A stretch of DNA of 64,000 nucleotides from Pseudoalteromonas sp. EB27 (lineage in GTDB: Bacteria > Pseudomonadota > Gammaproteobacteria > Enterobacterales > Alteromonadaceae), in the NCBI RefSeq assembly GCF_001974875.1, contig NZ_MTQD01000008.1, forward strand, positions 152,977-216,976, given 5' to 3'. The notes under the pieces were generated by a model. That model did not search any database. It had not been told where the DNA came from and saw nothing but the letters and a program-made list of their open reading frames with translations. This document shows, one piece after another, positions 29,952 through 39,278 of this stretch (position 1 is its first letter; the number at the start of each line of letters is the position of its first letter). Made by a program: the position numbers and the translations under genes.

Positions 29952-30415
29952 AGCACATACCTATTTTACTTTGGTATTTGCTTAATGGTCGTTATGTCGG
30001 TTTTGGATATCGTAAAACCAGTAAGGGAGCAAACATGCAACGTATGGCTAATTGCCGTCGTTGAAACGATTAACGGTCAATGTCTGCTTTTCGCTCTAAG
30101 CGGACTAGAAAAATTTCACAAAATTTATTAATTAAATTTATAAATTCTTAAACACTAGGATGATTAAAAATTTATTGCCAAAAGAATTCTGGAATCAAAT
30201 TTAGATTAGATCTATTTAATAAAATTAGAGGGCTAGTGCTTTTTTAAATCATGCAATTGATAAAAAACTTTAGTCTCGTTGTAACTTCAAGATACCTTAG
30301 AGAAGCCAGAGCAAATTGATGGCATTTTAAGTTCAGGCAGAACCAGACTCAACTACTGAATCTGGTTCGTGCTATAAATAAGCTCGTCATCATATTTTTA
30401 AATTAAAGCTGTTAT
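29952..30415. other. Non-coding stretch after the mer remnant
   Basis: I see no gene here. The only clear structure is the hairpin at 30340-30368 near the end of the copper-operon transcript. No merA remnant could be recognised in any frame. Confidence 0.6.
30340..30368 (-). terminator. Hairpin downstream of the copper operon
   Basis: A perfect 8-bp stem GAACCAGA / TCTGGTTC with a 13-nt loop lies about 50 bp beyond the last gene of the minus-strand copper operon. It has no strong T-run on that strand, so it is a possible terminator only. Confidence 0.4.
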
Positions 30416-31147
30416 TTACCTAACAAACATCCAAATACCGGCAGCTATCATAAATAAGTTTTCTGTTAGAGAGATAAACCCTAGTGGTACGTTACTGTCA
30501 CCGCCTACACACGCACATTTTAACTCTCGTTTATCTATATAGACTGCTTTTATCACTGAAACAGCACCAACCCCACCTATGAATAATGAAATAGGGGCAA
30601 TAATATAGGCTGGTAACCCGGCTATCATTCCAATGCCAACAAATGCTTCTAAAAATGGGTAAACATAAGCGTACCTGACTACTTTCATAGCGACTAAGTC
30701 ATAGGTTATAAATGAATTAGTAAAGCTAAATAAGTCTTGAAGCTTTTGTATTGCTAACACTGCCATTGTTAGGGCTACAAACAGTTCAGCGGTTTGCATT
30801 GATAATAAGCTATTATCCGATGCAAAACTAAATGCCACACTAAGCAAAAAACTAACCGAAAAAATCGCAATCACGGGCGTGTAAGTTGTACCTTCTTGGG
30901 CTGCTTGTGGCTTATTAAAGTAATCACGTAAATCGTCGTAGCCACCTATACGTTTATTATCAATAAATGCTTGAGGTGTAGTTTCTACACTGTGTTGTTT
31001 TTTAAATTCATCTGTTTGCTCTCGAGAAGTTAAAAGCTGATCATCAACTGTATATCCCTCTCGCTCTAGTAGGTCTTTTGATTTTAAACCAAACGGACAA
31101 ATATGCTCATCTGTTGCCATTCTAAAAAGTTGGGCTGATTTACTCAT
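30416..31147 (-). CDS. Glutaredoxin domain fused to MauE/DoxX-like membrane domain
   Basis: The first 80 residues are glutaredoxin-like, with 'ATDEHICPFGLKSKDLLEREG' (single-Cys CPFG active site) and 'TTPQAFIDNKRIGGYDDL' (cis-Pro and glutathione-site motifs). The rest has about four membrane helices like MauE/DoxX proteins, with 'KCACVGGDSNVPLG' near the end. It probably moves thiol-reducing equivalents across or at the membrane, perhaps to protect or reduce cysteines during copper stress; this role is inferred. It is the last gene of the copper-resistance cluster. Confidence 0.78.
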   Translation of the reverse strand: MSKSAQLFRMATDEHICPFGLKSKDLLEREGYTVDDQLLTSREQTDEFKKQHSVETTPQAFIDNKRIGGYDDLRDYFNKPQAAQEGTTYTPVIAIFSVSFLLSVAFSFASDNSLLSMQTAELFVALTMAVLAIQKLQDLFSFTNSFITYDLVAMKVVRYAYVYPFLEAFVGIGMIAGLPAYIIAPISLFIGGVGAVSVIKAVYIDKRELKCACVGGDSNVPLGFISLTENLFMIAAGIWMFVR

Positions 31148-31175
31148 GCTTTACTCCTTATGTTATGCGGTTTAT

Positions 31176-31688
31176 TTATTTATTTGAATTGAAATCTGGA
31201 ACAGCTCTTAATTGTGCTTGAGCATTGGTTTGTGCAATGCCGTTTTGCTCTATATCTTTTAGGAGCCATTGCATTTCTTTTATTTCTCGCTCTTGGGCTT
31301 CAATTATATTTGTAGCAAGCTTTTGAACGCGTTTATCTTTGATTTTTGCCCTGTCACTGGTGAGTATGGCAATTGAATGATGTGGGATCATCGCCGACAT
31401 CCATGAGCTATCATCAACAGTCACTTGTGAGCGAACTAAAAATAAACTTCCTGCAAATACGGCAACACTAGCAATGAGTACTGTTATATTTTTCTTTTTA
31501 TCTTTATACATATTGAGCATGAAAAGTAGCATTATCACTGCCATCGTGGCTCCCATATAAAGCGCCATATAAGTACGAGTTTCACTAAAATAAACATGAC
31601 TAAGTTGGTAGGTGTTCAAATACATCAATACAAACATGGTTATTGTGGATGTTGCTATCATTAAAAAAAATTTTGAATAGTGTGACAT
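31176..31688 (-). CDS. DUF305-family membrane protein
   Basis: Three N-terminal hydrophobic helices are followed by a periplasmic segment with 'WMSAMIPHHSIAILTSDRA', the M-x-x-H-H signature of DUF305 proteins, which often occur beside copper genes. The His/Met pair may bind copper. It lies 28 bp before the glutaredoxin-MauE gene and is probably co-transcribed with it. The biochemical function is not established from the sequence. Confidence 0.8.
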   Translation of the reverse strand: MSHYSKFFLMIATSTITMFVLMYLNTYQLSHVYFSETRTYMALYMGATMAVIMLLFMLNMYKDKKKNITVLIASVAVFAGSLFLVRSQVTVDDSSWMSAMIPHHSIAILTSDRAKIKDKRVQKLATNIIEAQEREIKEMQWLLKDIEQNGIAQTNAQAQLRAVPDFNSNK

Positions 31689-31821
31689 TGTATTGCTCCT
31701 TAAAAGTTTTGTATTTTGTTTTTACATGTGAGTAATTTTTACACTATCAAGCTCACAAATCAGTGTTTCCTGTTGTGTAAAATGGGTATTTAATAATTAA
31801 CTCAAGAATTATGCCGTTAGG

Positions 31822-32340
31822 CTAAAATTGCTCGCTGGATTTACTTATGTATCTGTAGGTTTCTTCATTTGAGTTGTCAGTGAGTAGTTCAATATTATAT
31901 TTGTGAAATATACCCTCCATTTCCATTCCGGGAGTGCCAATAGGCATGGCTGGTACACTTAAGCCTGTAATGTGCGGAGCGTGTTGCCCAGATAAAAACT
32001 GTTTTATATGTTTAACGGGAACATGACCTTCAAATACAAATCCATCGGCTGACACGGCTGTATGGCATGAGCGCATATTAGGTTTTATTTGATACTGAGA
32101 TTTAATCGACCCCATGTCATTAACGTTAATTGCTTTTGTTTGAATATTGTTTTCACTCAAATGAGCAATCCACTTATTACAACATCCACAATTTTTACTT
32201 TTATAAACGGTAAGCTCAATTTCAGGTTTTTCTGAATTTTCATAGATTATTGATGTTTTATGCTGTTTTTCGATACTCATTGCCGAAAATGACATAGTTA
32301 ATGATAAAAAAAACGCTGAGGTAATGTAGATTACTCGCAT
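31822..32340 (-). CDS. DUF411 periplasmic copper-binding protein
   Basis: After a signal peptide the protein has 'TVYKSKNCGCCNKWIAHLSENNIQTKAI', the CGCC-type site of DUF411 proteins, then 'NMRSCHTAVSADGFVFEGHVPVKHIKQFL' and a Met-rich 'AMPIGTPGMEMEG'. This fits a periplasmic copper-binding or copper-delivery protein; family members are commonly encoded next to copper oxidases and exporters. It lies 10 bp after the NTF2-like gene, on the minus strand, within the cop operon. Confidence 0.85.
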   Translation of the reverse strand: MRVIYITSAFFLSLTMSFSAMSIEKQHKTSIIYENSEKPEIELTVYKSKNCGCCNKWIAHLSENNIQTKAINVNDMGSIKSQYQIKPNMRSCHTAVSADGFVFEGHVPVKHIKQFLSGQHAPHITGLSVPAMPIGTPGMEMEGIFHKYNIELLTDNSNEETYRYISKSSEQF

Positions 32341-32350
32341 TGTTAACTCC

Positions 32351-32839
32351 TTAATTAGACCAGTGAATATGAGTGATTTTCCAACCTTTATCGGTGTTTT
32401 TTAATGTGATTGATTCCATTCCCGTAGACTTAATATCTTTCCCTTTATACTTTCCTTGAGTTTTACTTCTTGAAATTGAGTAAGCTATGTCTCCATTTGT
32501 GTGAACTTGATGCTCTAGCAGTTCACTATCAACTGCACTTAAGAATTTCATATCCGCTATCATATGATGGTTCGCGTATACATCTGCAGAACGCTCAACA
32601 ATTCCGCCTTCAAAAATGACGACATCGTCGGCCAGTAATTTACGGGCACCTTTGGCATCGCCTTGTTTTAGGGATGCATGAAATAAGCTAACTGCCTTTG
32701 CAGCTTCGCTATCAACATTAACAAAGACCCAGCCTTTTTTTGTGTGCTCTTCATGGGTGTGTGCGTTCACAGCAAAAGAACTAACAGCGCTAAAAATTAG
32801 TAGCAATAAAATTTTTAAATTAGAGGATTTAATTAACAT
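32351..32839 (-). CDS. Secreted NTF2/SnoaL-like protein
   Basis: A signal peptide (cleavage near 'VNA-HTHEEH') is followed by a cone-shaped NTF2-like domain: 'EAAKAVSLFHASLKQGDAKGARKLLADDVVIFEGG' and 'TDKGWKITHIHWSN'. Mature N-terminal HTHEEH could bind metal. Such DUF4440-like proteins occur in copper clusters; no enzymatic residues are evident. It is between copD and the DUF411 gene in the operon. Confidence 0.72.
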   Translation of the reverse strand: MLIKSSNLKILLLLIFSAVSSFAVNAHTHEEHTKKGWVFVNVDSEAAKAVSLFHASLKQGDAKGARKLLADDVVIFEGGIVERSADVYANHHMIADMKFLSAVDSELLEHQVHTNGDIAYSISRSKTQGKYKGKDIKSTGMESITLKNTDKGWKITHIHWSN

Positions 32840-32862
32840 ACATTTTCCTTTTTTATTAATCG

Positions 32863-33771
32863 TTAAATAGGCGGACCAACAAGTGTTGTAAATACACTTG
32901 TTGTAATAAGTACAAATAGGGCAATTAATATTTCAACAGTGATCGAGCGTTTTAATATACTTATATGGTGTTGTTGAGTGATTTGCGGGACTAAAAAAAG
33001 CTTATGCCATGCACCTAGTAACAGCATCGCGCTGACGAGTAACAGCTTTAATAAAATTAGTTGCCCATAATTTGATGTAAACAATGCAGAAAATGACTCT
33101 AGGTACTGCAGGAGCAGAGTTAAGCCCGAAATAAGTAGTACAAATACAATAACAATAGCGAGTTGACCAAAGTAATGCATTAACCGCTTTACTTCACTGG
33201 TAGGTAGTAAAGTGCAGCTTTTGTAAAGCGGCCACAATGACCCTAACCAGCTCGCAATGGCAATAAGGTGAAAGGTTAAAATACTTTTCACTAACCCATT
33301 TTCATTTGCACTGTGCCCAGTAAAAGTGAAGCTATAAGCGATAAACCCAAGCATGATTAGTATAACGGCAACGTTTTTATAACCTGCTACGTTATCATCT
33401 GATTCCACACTCCACATACATGCGCTAATTAGAGCAATAATAAGCGCTGGTATTCTAAACGTTGCTTGGTCACCTATGACTGATTGCCAAACAATTTCAA
33501 GCATAAAGGGGTCAAACATTCCCATAAAGCCTGATTCAGCCATTGCTCCAGCTTCTATTGGTACTTGTAAAAGTGCAGCAATACTACCTGTAACTACACA
33601 CGTAATTTGCCAACGTTTTAAGAACTGATAAAAGCTAATTAAGTGATGCCCTGCAACATTGCTGTTGCCACACATAAAGCGCATTAATAAAGTGCCCGCA
33701 AGCCCTGAAATTGCGATATAGCTTGCTAGTTTTAATAATAGTAAGAGTACTGACCATTCACTTAATTGCAT
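32863..33771 (-). CDS. copD: Copper resistance protein D (membrane)
   Basis: This is a CopD/PcoD-family inner-membrane protein with eight or so hydrophobic helices; characteristic stretches are 'FTGHSANENGLVKSILTFHLIAIASWLGSLWPL' and 'LLLVSAMLLLGAWHKLFLVP', with conserved His residues. It works with the periplasmic CopC, probably in copper uptake or handling across the inner membrane. The 302-aa length is usual. It starts 11 bp after copC. Confidence 0.9.
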   Translation of the reverse strand: MQLSEWSVLLLLLKLASYIAISGLAGTLLMRFMCGNSNVAGHHLISFYQFLKRWQITCVVTGSIAALLQVPIEAGAMAESGFMGMFDPFMLEIVWQSVIGDQATFRIPALIIALISACMWSVESDDNVAGYKNVAVILIMLGFIAYSFTFTGHSANENGLVKSILTFHLIAIASWLGSLWPLYKSCTLLPTSEVKRLMHYFGQLAIVIVFVLLISGLTLLLQYLESFSALFTSNYGQLILLKLLLVSAMLLLGAWHKLFLVPQITQQHHISILKRSITVEILIALFVLITTSVFTTLVGPPI

Positions 33772-33782
33772 TATGTTGCTAC

Positions 33783-34190
33783 TTAATGATTATGTTTGCT
33801 GTGGGTATTAGATTGTACTTGCATCATCTTATGCGATTCACTTTTGTGTACCATAAATCTAAACGTGTCGGTCATTTTATGTCCATCACCACCCAGTGCT
33901 GTCCATTTAACCGTGTAAGTGCCTTGGACTAAGCTCGGCAATGACCAACTAAAGTCTGTGCTTGGGGTAGAGCTTGGTTTGAAATCAAAGTTTATTGATT
34001 TATTTTTTTCATCTTTGATGATGACTTTTGCTAGCCTTACTTCACCACCAAAAGTTAACGAAAGTTGCTCTGGGCTTTTCATTAACATGGCTTCTTGCGC
34101 AGGTGTTGATTGCTTGAGTGATATATGCGCTGATGCGGAAAATGTAAGTACTAAACCTAAAATAGCTACTGCAGAATTAAAAAACTTCAT
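33783..34190 (-). CDS. copC: Copper resistance protein C (periplasmic copper binder)
   Basis: A signal peptide ends at 'SASA', with mature start 'HISLKQSTPA', giving the N-terminal His that is a Cu(II) ligand in CopC. The beta-sandwich signatures 'PEQLSLTFGGEVRLAKV' and 'GTYTVKWTALGGDGHKMTDTFRFMV' follow. The end is 'MMQVQSNTHSKHNH', a His/Met tail. It binds copper in the periplasm and pairs with CopD encoded next. Confidence 0.93.
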   Translation of the reverse strand: MKFFNSAVAILGLVLTFSASAHISLKQSTPAQEAMLMKSPEQLSLTFGGEVRLAKVIIKDEKNKSINFDFKPSSTPSTDFSWSLPSLVQGTYTVKWTALGGDGHKMTDTFRFMVHKSESHKMMQVQSNTHSKHNH

Positions 34191-34212
34191 AATTACCTCT
34201 TATTTAAAATGA

Positions 34213-35076
34213 TTAAAACCAAAATTTAATACCCGTAACAAATGCGGTGTTGTTGCTACTTTGTCCACTTGATGTGGCATAGTCGGCGGTATTGCCAAAT
34301 TTATTGCTCCATTCAACGCCAATATAGGGCGCAAACTGGCGTGTAAATTCATAACGAACCCTAAAGCCAATCGCGCTGCTTGATAGGCCACTTCCAAGTT
34401 CGTTTTGTTTATCGTTTTTGCCATAAAGTGTAATTTCGGCTCGCGGTTGTATAATTAGCTTTTGCGTGAGTAATAGTTCGTACTCTGCCTCTAACGTAAA
34501 TGCGGTATTGCCTCGCTCACCTACGTATGCTGTCATATCAAGTTCAAACCAATAAGGGGCTAAACCTTGTAAGCCAAAAGCCAACCATTGCCGATTTTCA
34601 CCTTCTTTATTGTAATCAAGACGAACACCTGCTTGAGTATCCCAATATGCTGATACGGCGTGACCCCATAAAATATCGGTTTGGTTTTCTTCAATACTTC
34701 CTTCGCTGAAATCACCCTCGGTTTTAATTACCAATCGATCAAAGGTAGTGCCGTACCATGCTTGTAAGTCAAATACACCTGCGTTTGCTTGCTCGTTATA
34801 TTCAAGACGATCGCCTAGTAATGCGTAAAATGGATGCTCATCAGCGAGTGTTAATCGCTCATTGCCCTCAAGCGCATATGGGCCTTCTGTTAAAGTTGTT
34901 CCCGCAGAGTAAGCATGGGGGTCTCTTGCATCTTTAGGTGCACTTCCTCCTTGTGGTTGCATCTTAGCGCTATTCATTTGTGCCATTTCACTTTGCGCTA
35001 ATAAAGGGAAACTAATTAATGAAGCCCCTGTTAACATTAATAAACCTAATGATTTAGATAGTTTTAATTGTTTCAT
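34213..35076 (-). CDS. copB: Copper resistance protein B (outer membrane)
   Basis: This is a CopB/PcoB-family outer-membrane beta-barrel protein with a signal peptide (after 'FPLLAQ'), a short Met-containing linker, the family motif 'HPFYALLGDRLEY' and a C-terminal barrel ending in 'FVTGIKFWF' (terminal Phe). The 287-aa length is typical. Its ATG overlaps the copA stop (ATGA), showing translational coupling. It probably moves or binds copper at the outer membrane. Confidence 0.92.
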   Translation of the reverse strand: MKQLKLSKSLGLLMLTGASLISFPLLAQSEMAQMNSAKMQPQGGSAPKDARDPHAYSAGTTLTEGPYALEGNERLTLADEHPFYALLGDRLEYNEQANAGVFDLQAWYGTTFDRLVIKTEGDFSEGSIEENQTDILWGHAVSAYWDTQAGVRLDYNKEGENRQWLAFGLQGLAPYWFELDMTAYVGERGNTAFTLEAEYELLLTQKLIIQPRAEITLYGKNDKQNELGSGLSSSAIGFRVRYEFTRQFAPYIGVEWSNKFGNTADYATSSGQSSNNTAFVTGIKFWF

Positions 35077-36896
35077 GATACGACTACCTCTCTAAACATA
35101 CCGGCATCCATATGGAATAATAAATGGCAATGCCAAGCCCAGCGACCTACATCGTGAGGGGTGGTTAAAAAGCTGATTCTTTGTGCGGGTTGAACAGGTA
35201 TCGTATGACGTCGCACTTGCACATCACCTTGCTCGTTTTCTAAATCACTCCACATACCATGCAAATGCATAGGGTGCGTCATCATGGTATCGTTTTGTAA
35301 AATAACTCTTAAACGTTGGTTATGCTTCATATGCACTGGCGTGCTTTTACCAAATTCTAAGCCATCAAATGACCAGCTATAACGCTCCATGTTTCCGGTT
35401 AAATGCAGCTCAATTTCAGCTTCTGGCTCTTGCTGGTTAGTGATCCCTTCAAGTGAGTGTAAATCTGCAAGTGTTAAAACACGACGACCATTTTTACGTA
35501 AACCAATACCAGGATCATCAAGATTTGTTCTAGGCATATCAACGCGCATATCAACTGAAGCTCCATACTCCGTTTTTGCATGACGCACTTTAGAGCTGGC
35601 AACCGCTAATGGGTTTTCAGACATACCATGTTTGCTATGATCCATCGCCATTGCACCGTGGCCCATAGCGCTATGATCCATTTCTTTAGAGTTCATACCT
35701 GACATGCCTGCCATACCAGCCATTGCAGAGTGCTCACCGCCGTGGGTCATATTGCCCATCATATCGGTCATCGTTAACCATTCAACAGGGTCAAGTGCAG
35801 GTACTGGCGCATCAATATTAGGCGAGCTTGATAAAGTTCCTTTTGCGTAACCAGAGCGATCCATACTTTGAGCAAAAATCGTATAGGCATCATTTTTAGG
35901 CTCAACAATTACGTCGTAGGTTTCACCAGGGCCGAATCTAAATTCATCAACTGTCACTGGTTCAACGTTTTGCCCATCTGCTTGTACAACCGTTAGTTTT
36001 AACTCGGGGATACGCACGTCAAAAAAGCTATTACTAGAGCCATTAATAAACCTTAACCTAAGCTTTTCACCGACTTTAAATAATCCACGCCAGTTTGCCA
36101 TTGGAGTACTACCGTTCATTAAAAAAGTCATTGCTGATGCAGATAAATCAGCTAAATCTGTAGGATTCATTCGCATCTGATTCCACATTTTTCGGCGCTG
36201 TAGAGCATTTGAAATACTGCTGCTTGAAACGTCATCGAAAAACTCTGGGACAGTGGGTTGATTGAAATTAAATACATCACTCTGTACTTTTAATTTACGG
36301 AACAGCGCCATTGGGTCATCATCAGTCCAATCAGATAATTGAATAACATGCTCGTTATCTGCACTAATAATATCGTTTTCTCGCGGTTCAATAATTAATG
36401 CACCGTACATGCCTGTCATTTCTTGAAAGCCACTATGTGAGTGATACCAATATGTACCGCTTTGTTGCAGTTTAAATTTATAAACAAAGGTTTCGCCCGG
36501 CATAATGCCTTTAAAGCTGATACCTGGTACGCCATCCATTTGATACGGTAAAATAATGCCATGCCAATGAATTGAACTCGGTACTGATAACTTATTTGTT
36601 ACTCTAATAGTAACGTCATCGCCTTCTTTGAGGCGCAAGGTAGGAGCGGGTATAGATCCATTGATAGTTGTCGCCATACGTACTACGCCAGTAAAGTTAA
36701 CCGGCGATTCATCTATAACCAGATCAATTACTTCGCCGCTAAGTTCGGGCACAGTGCCTGTTATTGTTCCTGCTACTAAAGATGATGCAGCATGTAATAC
36801 ACTCGGAAAAGCAGCAAGTACACCTCCTGCAATTAAGCCTTGAACAAATCGTCTTCGTGGTGTGCTAACCTGTTGTGATGACTTTTTAAACCCCAT
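35073..36896 (-). CDS. copA: Multicopper oxidase CopA (periplasmic, Tat-exported)
   Basis: This periplasmic copper oxidase oxidises Cu(I) and sequesters copper. A Tat signal 'TPRRRFVQGLIAGG' is followed by three cupredoxin domains. Copper ligands are in 'IHWHG', 'YWYHSHSG', 'HPMHLHGMW' and the type-1/type-3 stretch 'WAWHCHLLFHMDAGM' at the end. A Met/His-rich insert ('MAGMAGMSGMNSKEMDHSAMGHG', about residues 390-425) is typical of CopA/PcoA. The 607-aa length fits. It is the first gene of copABCD and is divergent from copRS across a dyad operator. Confidence 0.95.
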   Translation of the reverse strand: MGFKKSSQQVSTPRRRFVQGLIAGGVLAAFPSVLHAASSLVAGTITGTVPELSGEVIDLVIDESPVNFTGVVRMATTINGSIPAPTLRLKEGDDVTIRVTNKLSVPSSIHWHGIILPYQMDGVPGISFKGIMPGETFVYKFKLQQSGTYWYHSHSGFQEMTGMYGALIIEPRENDIISADNEHVIQLSDWTDDDPMALFRKLKVQSDVFNFNQPTVPEFFDDVSSSSISNALQRRKMWNQMRMNPTDLADLSASAMTFLMNGSTPMANWRGLFKVGEKLRLRFINGSSNSFFDVRIPELKLTVVQADGQNVEPVTVDEFRFGPGETYDVIVEPKNDAYTIFAQSMDRSGYAKGTLSSSPNIDAPVPALDPVEWLTMTDMMGNMTHGGEHSAMAGMAGMSGMNSKEMDHSAMGHGAMAMDHSKHGMSENPLAVASSKVRHAKTEYGASVDMRVDMPRTNLDDPGIGLRKNGRRVLTLADLHSLEGITNQQEPEAEIELHLTGNMERYSWSFDGLEFGKSTPVHMKHNQRLRVILQNDTMMTHPMHLHGMWSDLENEQGDVQVRRHTIPVQPAQRISFLTTPHDVGRWAWHCHLLFHMDAGMFREVVVS

Positions 36897-36952
36897 TTCC
36901 TTACTCCTTCATAGCAGAATATGTATTGAGTATAGAAAATAGACCTGTCTTC

Positions 36953-36996
36953 AACATGACGCGAACATTACAAAGTTGTAATCTTGGTGTCATGTT
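36953..36996. promoter_or_regulatory. CopR-type operator: two nested inverted repeats with one centre
   Basis: An inner dyad ATTACAA-AG-TTGTAAT (36967-36982) resembles the copper box bound by CopR/CusR regulators. An outer dyad AACATGAC / GTCATGTT (36953-36960, 36989-36996) has exactly the same centre. It lies between divergent copA and copR, so it can control both. Confidence 0.75.
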
Positions 36997-37062
36997 GCTG
37001 TAGTGACAGATACTGCATAATATTTGCAGAGGTAGTTGTTAGGACTTTAATGAAGGAATTGT

Positions 37063-37749
37063 ATGCGCTTATTAGTTGTTGAAGATGAAGCAAAAACGGG
37101 AGATTATTTAAAACAGGGACTAAGTGAAGCAGGTTTTCAGGTTTCTTTGGCGCGCAATGGTCTTGACGGTCATCACCTAGCAATGACCGAATTATTTGAT
37201 GTAATAATACTTGATGTCATGTTACCTGACGTATCCGGTTGGAAAATTTTACAGTCGCTACGTGAAGCAGATAACAAAACCCCAGTACTATTTTTATCTG
37301 CTCGCGATAGCATAGACGATAGAGTAAAGGGGCTCGAACTTGGTGCTGATGACTATTTAATAAAGCCTTTTGCTTTTGCTGAAGTTTTAGCAAGAGTACG
37401 CACTCTTATTCGCCGTGGTGCAGTACAAACAGTTGACGATATACTGATCGTTGCTGATTTAGAAATGGATATTCCAAAGCGAAAAATACAACGTGCAGGC
37501 AAGCGTATTTTATTGAGTAATAAAGAGTTTAGCTTACTTGAACTATTGTTACGGCGCGAAGGTGAAGTACTGCCACGTTCGTTAATTGCTTCTCAAGTAT
37601 GGGATATGAATTTTGATAGCGACACCAATGTGATTGATGTTGCCATTCGTAGGCTAAGAGCAAAAGTTGATGATGACTTTACTATTAAATTAATTCATAC
37701 AGTTCGCGGTATGGGCTATAAATTAGAGGTTGAAACTGATGGCTATTAA
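37063..37749 (+). CDS. copR: Copper-responsive response regulator (CopR/CusR-like)
   Basis: This is an OmpR-family regulator. The receiver domain has 'VVEDEAKTG', the phospho-acceptor in 'VIILDVMLP' (Asp near residue 51) and '[28 protein letters not shown]'. The C-terminal winged helix has '[31 protein letters not shown]' and '[15 protein letters not shown]', the CusR/CopR signature. The 228-aa length is typical. It is divergent from copA and overlaps the sensor gene by 11 bp. It should bind the nested dyad at 36953-36996. Confidence 0.92.
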   Translation: MRLLVVEDEAKTGDYLKQGLSEAGFQVSLARNGLDGHHLAMTELFDVIILDVMLPDVSGWKILQSLREADNKTPVLFLSARDSIDDRVKGLELGADDYLIKPFAFAEVLARVRTLIRRGAVQTVDDILIVADLEMDIPKRKIQRAGKRILLSNKEFSLLELLLRREGEVLPRSLIASQVWDMNFDSDTNVIDVAIRRLRAKVDDDFTIKLIHTVRGMGYKLEVETDGY

Positions 37750-39136
37750 GTCACGGCCTTTATCACTTACGATGCGTGTTGTGTTGTTTGTGGCTGTAAC
37801 CGTTATTGCGTGCTTAACTTTAGTTGCCACCTTAATAAATAGTTCGATAAAACATCATTTTTTCCAGCAAGATAGTAGTGAACTGCATGTTATTAATCAA
37901 TCTATTGAATTAGTTTTAAGACAACACTATAAATCAAACCTGAAATTTAAAAATGAATTATCTAACGCTGTAGCGGGTCATCACGGTGTTTACTATCAGG
38001 TAAATACCGCAAAAGGAGATCTCATTTTTCAAAGCTCTGAACGAGATTTTAGTGATTTTGTAATGAGTGCTAAGGCTTCAACTGGCTTTAACCGTAACAA
38101 CATTACCTCATGGCAAAATGATACCCACACCTACCGAGCTCTGGTGAGTAATTTAAGTACTGAGCAACAGCAATACAAAATTACTACAGCGATAGACATG
38201 AGCTTTCATTTACACTTTCTCAATCAATTTCAACAAAGCCTTTGGGCCATTATGTTTGGCTCAGCGGTACTCATTTCATTGGTGGCTTGGTTTGCTGTAC
38301 ATCAAGGATTAAACCCTTTACGAGGTTTAAGTCAGAAAATACACGATATCCAAACTAATAAAATGGATGTAAGGCTCGATGAAAATAAAGTGCCTATTGA
38401 GCTTGTTAATATGGTGCAGTCGTTTAACTCAATGCTCGACAGGCTCCAGGGTGAATTTATTCGCTTATCAAATTTTTCTAGTGATATTGCTCATGAACTA
38501 CGAACTCCACTAACGAATATAATTACTCAAACACAGGTTGGATTATCTAAAAAAAGGCAGTTGGAAGAGTATCAAGAATTATTATTTTCTAACTTAGAAG
38601 AACTCGAGCGATTAACGAAAATGGTTAGTGATATGCTTTGGCTCGCCAAAACTCAAAACGGGCTAATTAAACCAGTTCAAAACACTCTAAAAAGCCATGA
38701 TGAAATTGAAGTGTTATTTGAGTATTTTGACGCTTTGGCTGAAGACTCATTGATTGCATTTAATAAAAAAGGTCAAAACCTTTGTTTTTATTGTGACAAA
38801 TTACACTTTCGTCAATTATTATCAAACTTACTATCCAATGCAATTAGGTACGCTCCAAAAGGCTCATCAATCACTGTAAACAGTGAAATGACCACCGCTG
38901 AAAAAATATGCATTTCAGTGATTAATACAGGGGAGAGAATACCTTCTGAGCATTTACCTTATTTATTTGACCGCTTTTATCGACCTGATAAGTCGCGGCA
39001 ACGACACAGTGACGGAGCAGGTTTAGGGCTTGCAATAGTTAAAGCTCTAGCGCAAGCAAACGGTGGAGATATAGAGGTCAGTTCAAATAATCAAACTACC
39101 AGCTTTAAAGTTTATTTAAATTTAGTTAAAAGCTAA
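37739..39136 (+). CDS. copS: Heavy-metal sensor histidine kinase (CopS/CusS-like)
   Basis: This membrane sensor kinase is the partner of the response regulator just upstream. Two membrane helices (about residues 10-32 and 160-182) flank a periplasmic sensing domain. A HAMP linker, the H-box '[15 protein letters not shown]' with phospho-His, and ATPase boxes '[14 protein letters not shown]', '[11 protein letters not shown]' and '[18 protein letters not shown]' follow. The ATG at 37739 with GAGG upstream is preferred over the in-frame TTG at 37730. The 465-aa length fits CusS-type kinases. Confidence 0.92.
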   Translation: MAIKSRPLSLTMRVVLFVAVTVIACLTLVATLINSSIKHHFFQQDSSELHVINQSIELVLRQHYKSNLKFKNELSNAVAGHHGVYYQVNTAKGDLIFQSSERDFSDFVMSAKASTGFNRNNITSWQNDTHTYRALVSNLSTEQQQYKITTAIDMSFHLHFLNQFQQSLWAIMFGSAVLISLVAWFAVHQGLNPLRGLSQKIHDIQTNKMDVRLDENKVPIELVNMVQSFNSMLDRLQGEFIRLSNFSSDIAHELRTPLTNIITQTQVGLSKKRQLEEYQELLFSNLEELERLTKMVSDMLWLAKTQNGLIKPVQNTLKSHDEIEVLFEYFDALAEDSLIAFNKKGQNLCFYCDKLHFRQLLSNLLSNAIRYAPKGSSITVNSEMTTAEKICISVINTGERIPSEHLPYLFDRFYRPDKSRQRHSDGAGLGLAIVKALAQANGGDIEVSSNNQTTSFKVYLNLVKS

Positions 39137-39278
39137 TTATTAAAACCAATAACTCAATGTTTGCTTGTAGCTCTTTGGCGAAGTTCAGCTAAGTGCCAGT
39201 TGCAGACGTTCGATAATGAGATTCATGAGCCAAAATTTGCTCTTATTCTCTCTTAGGGATTTTCTAATTAATTAGCTT

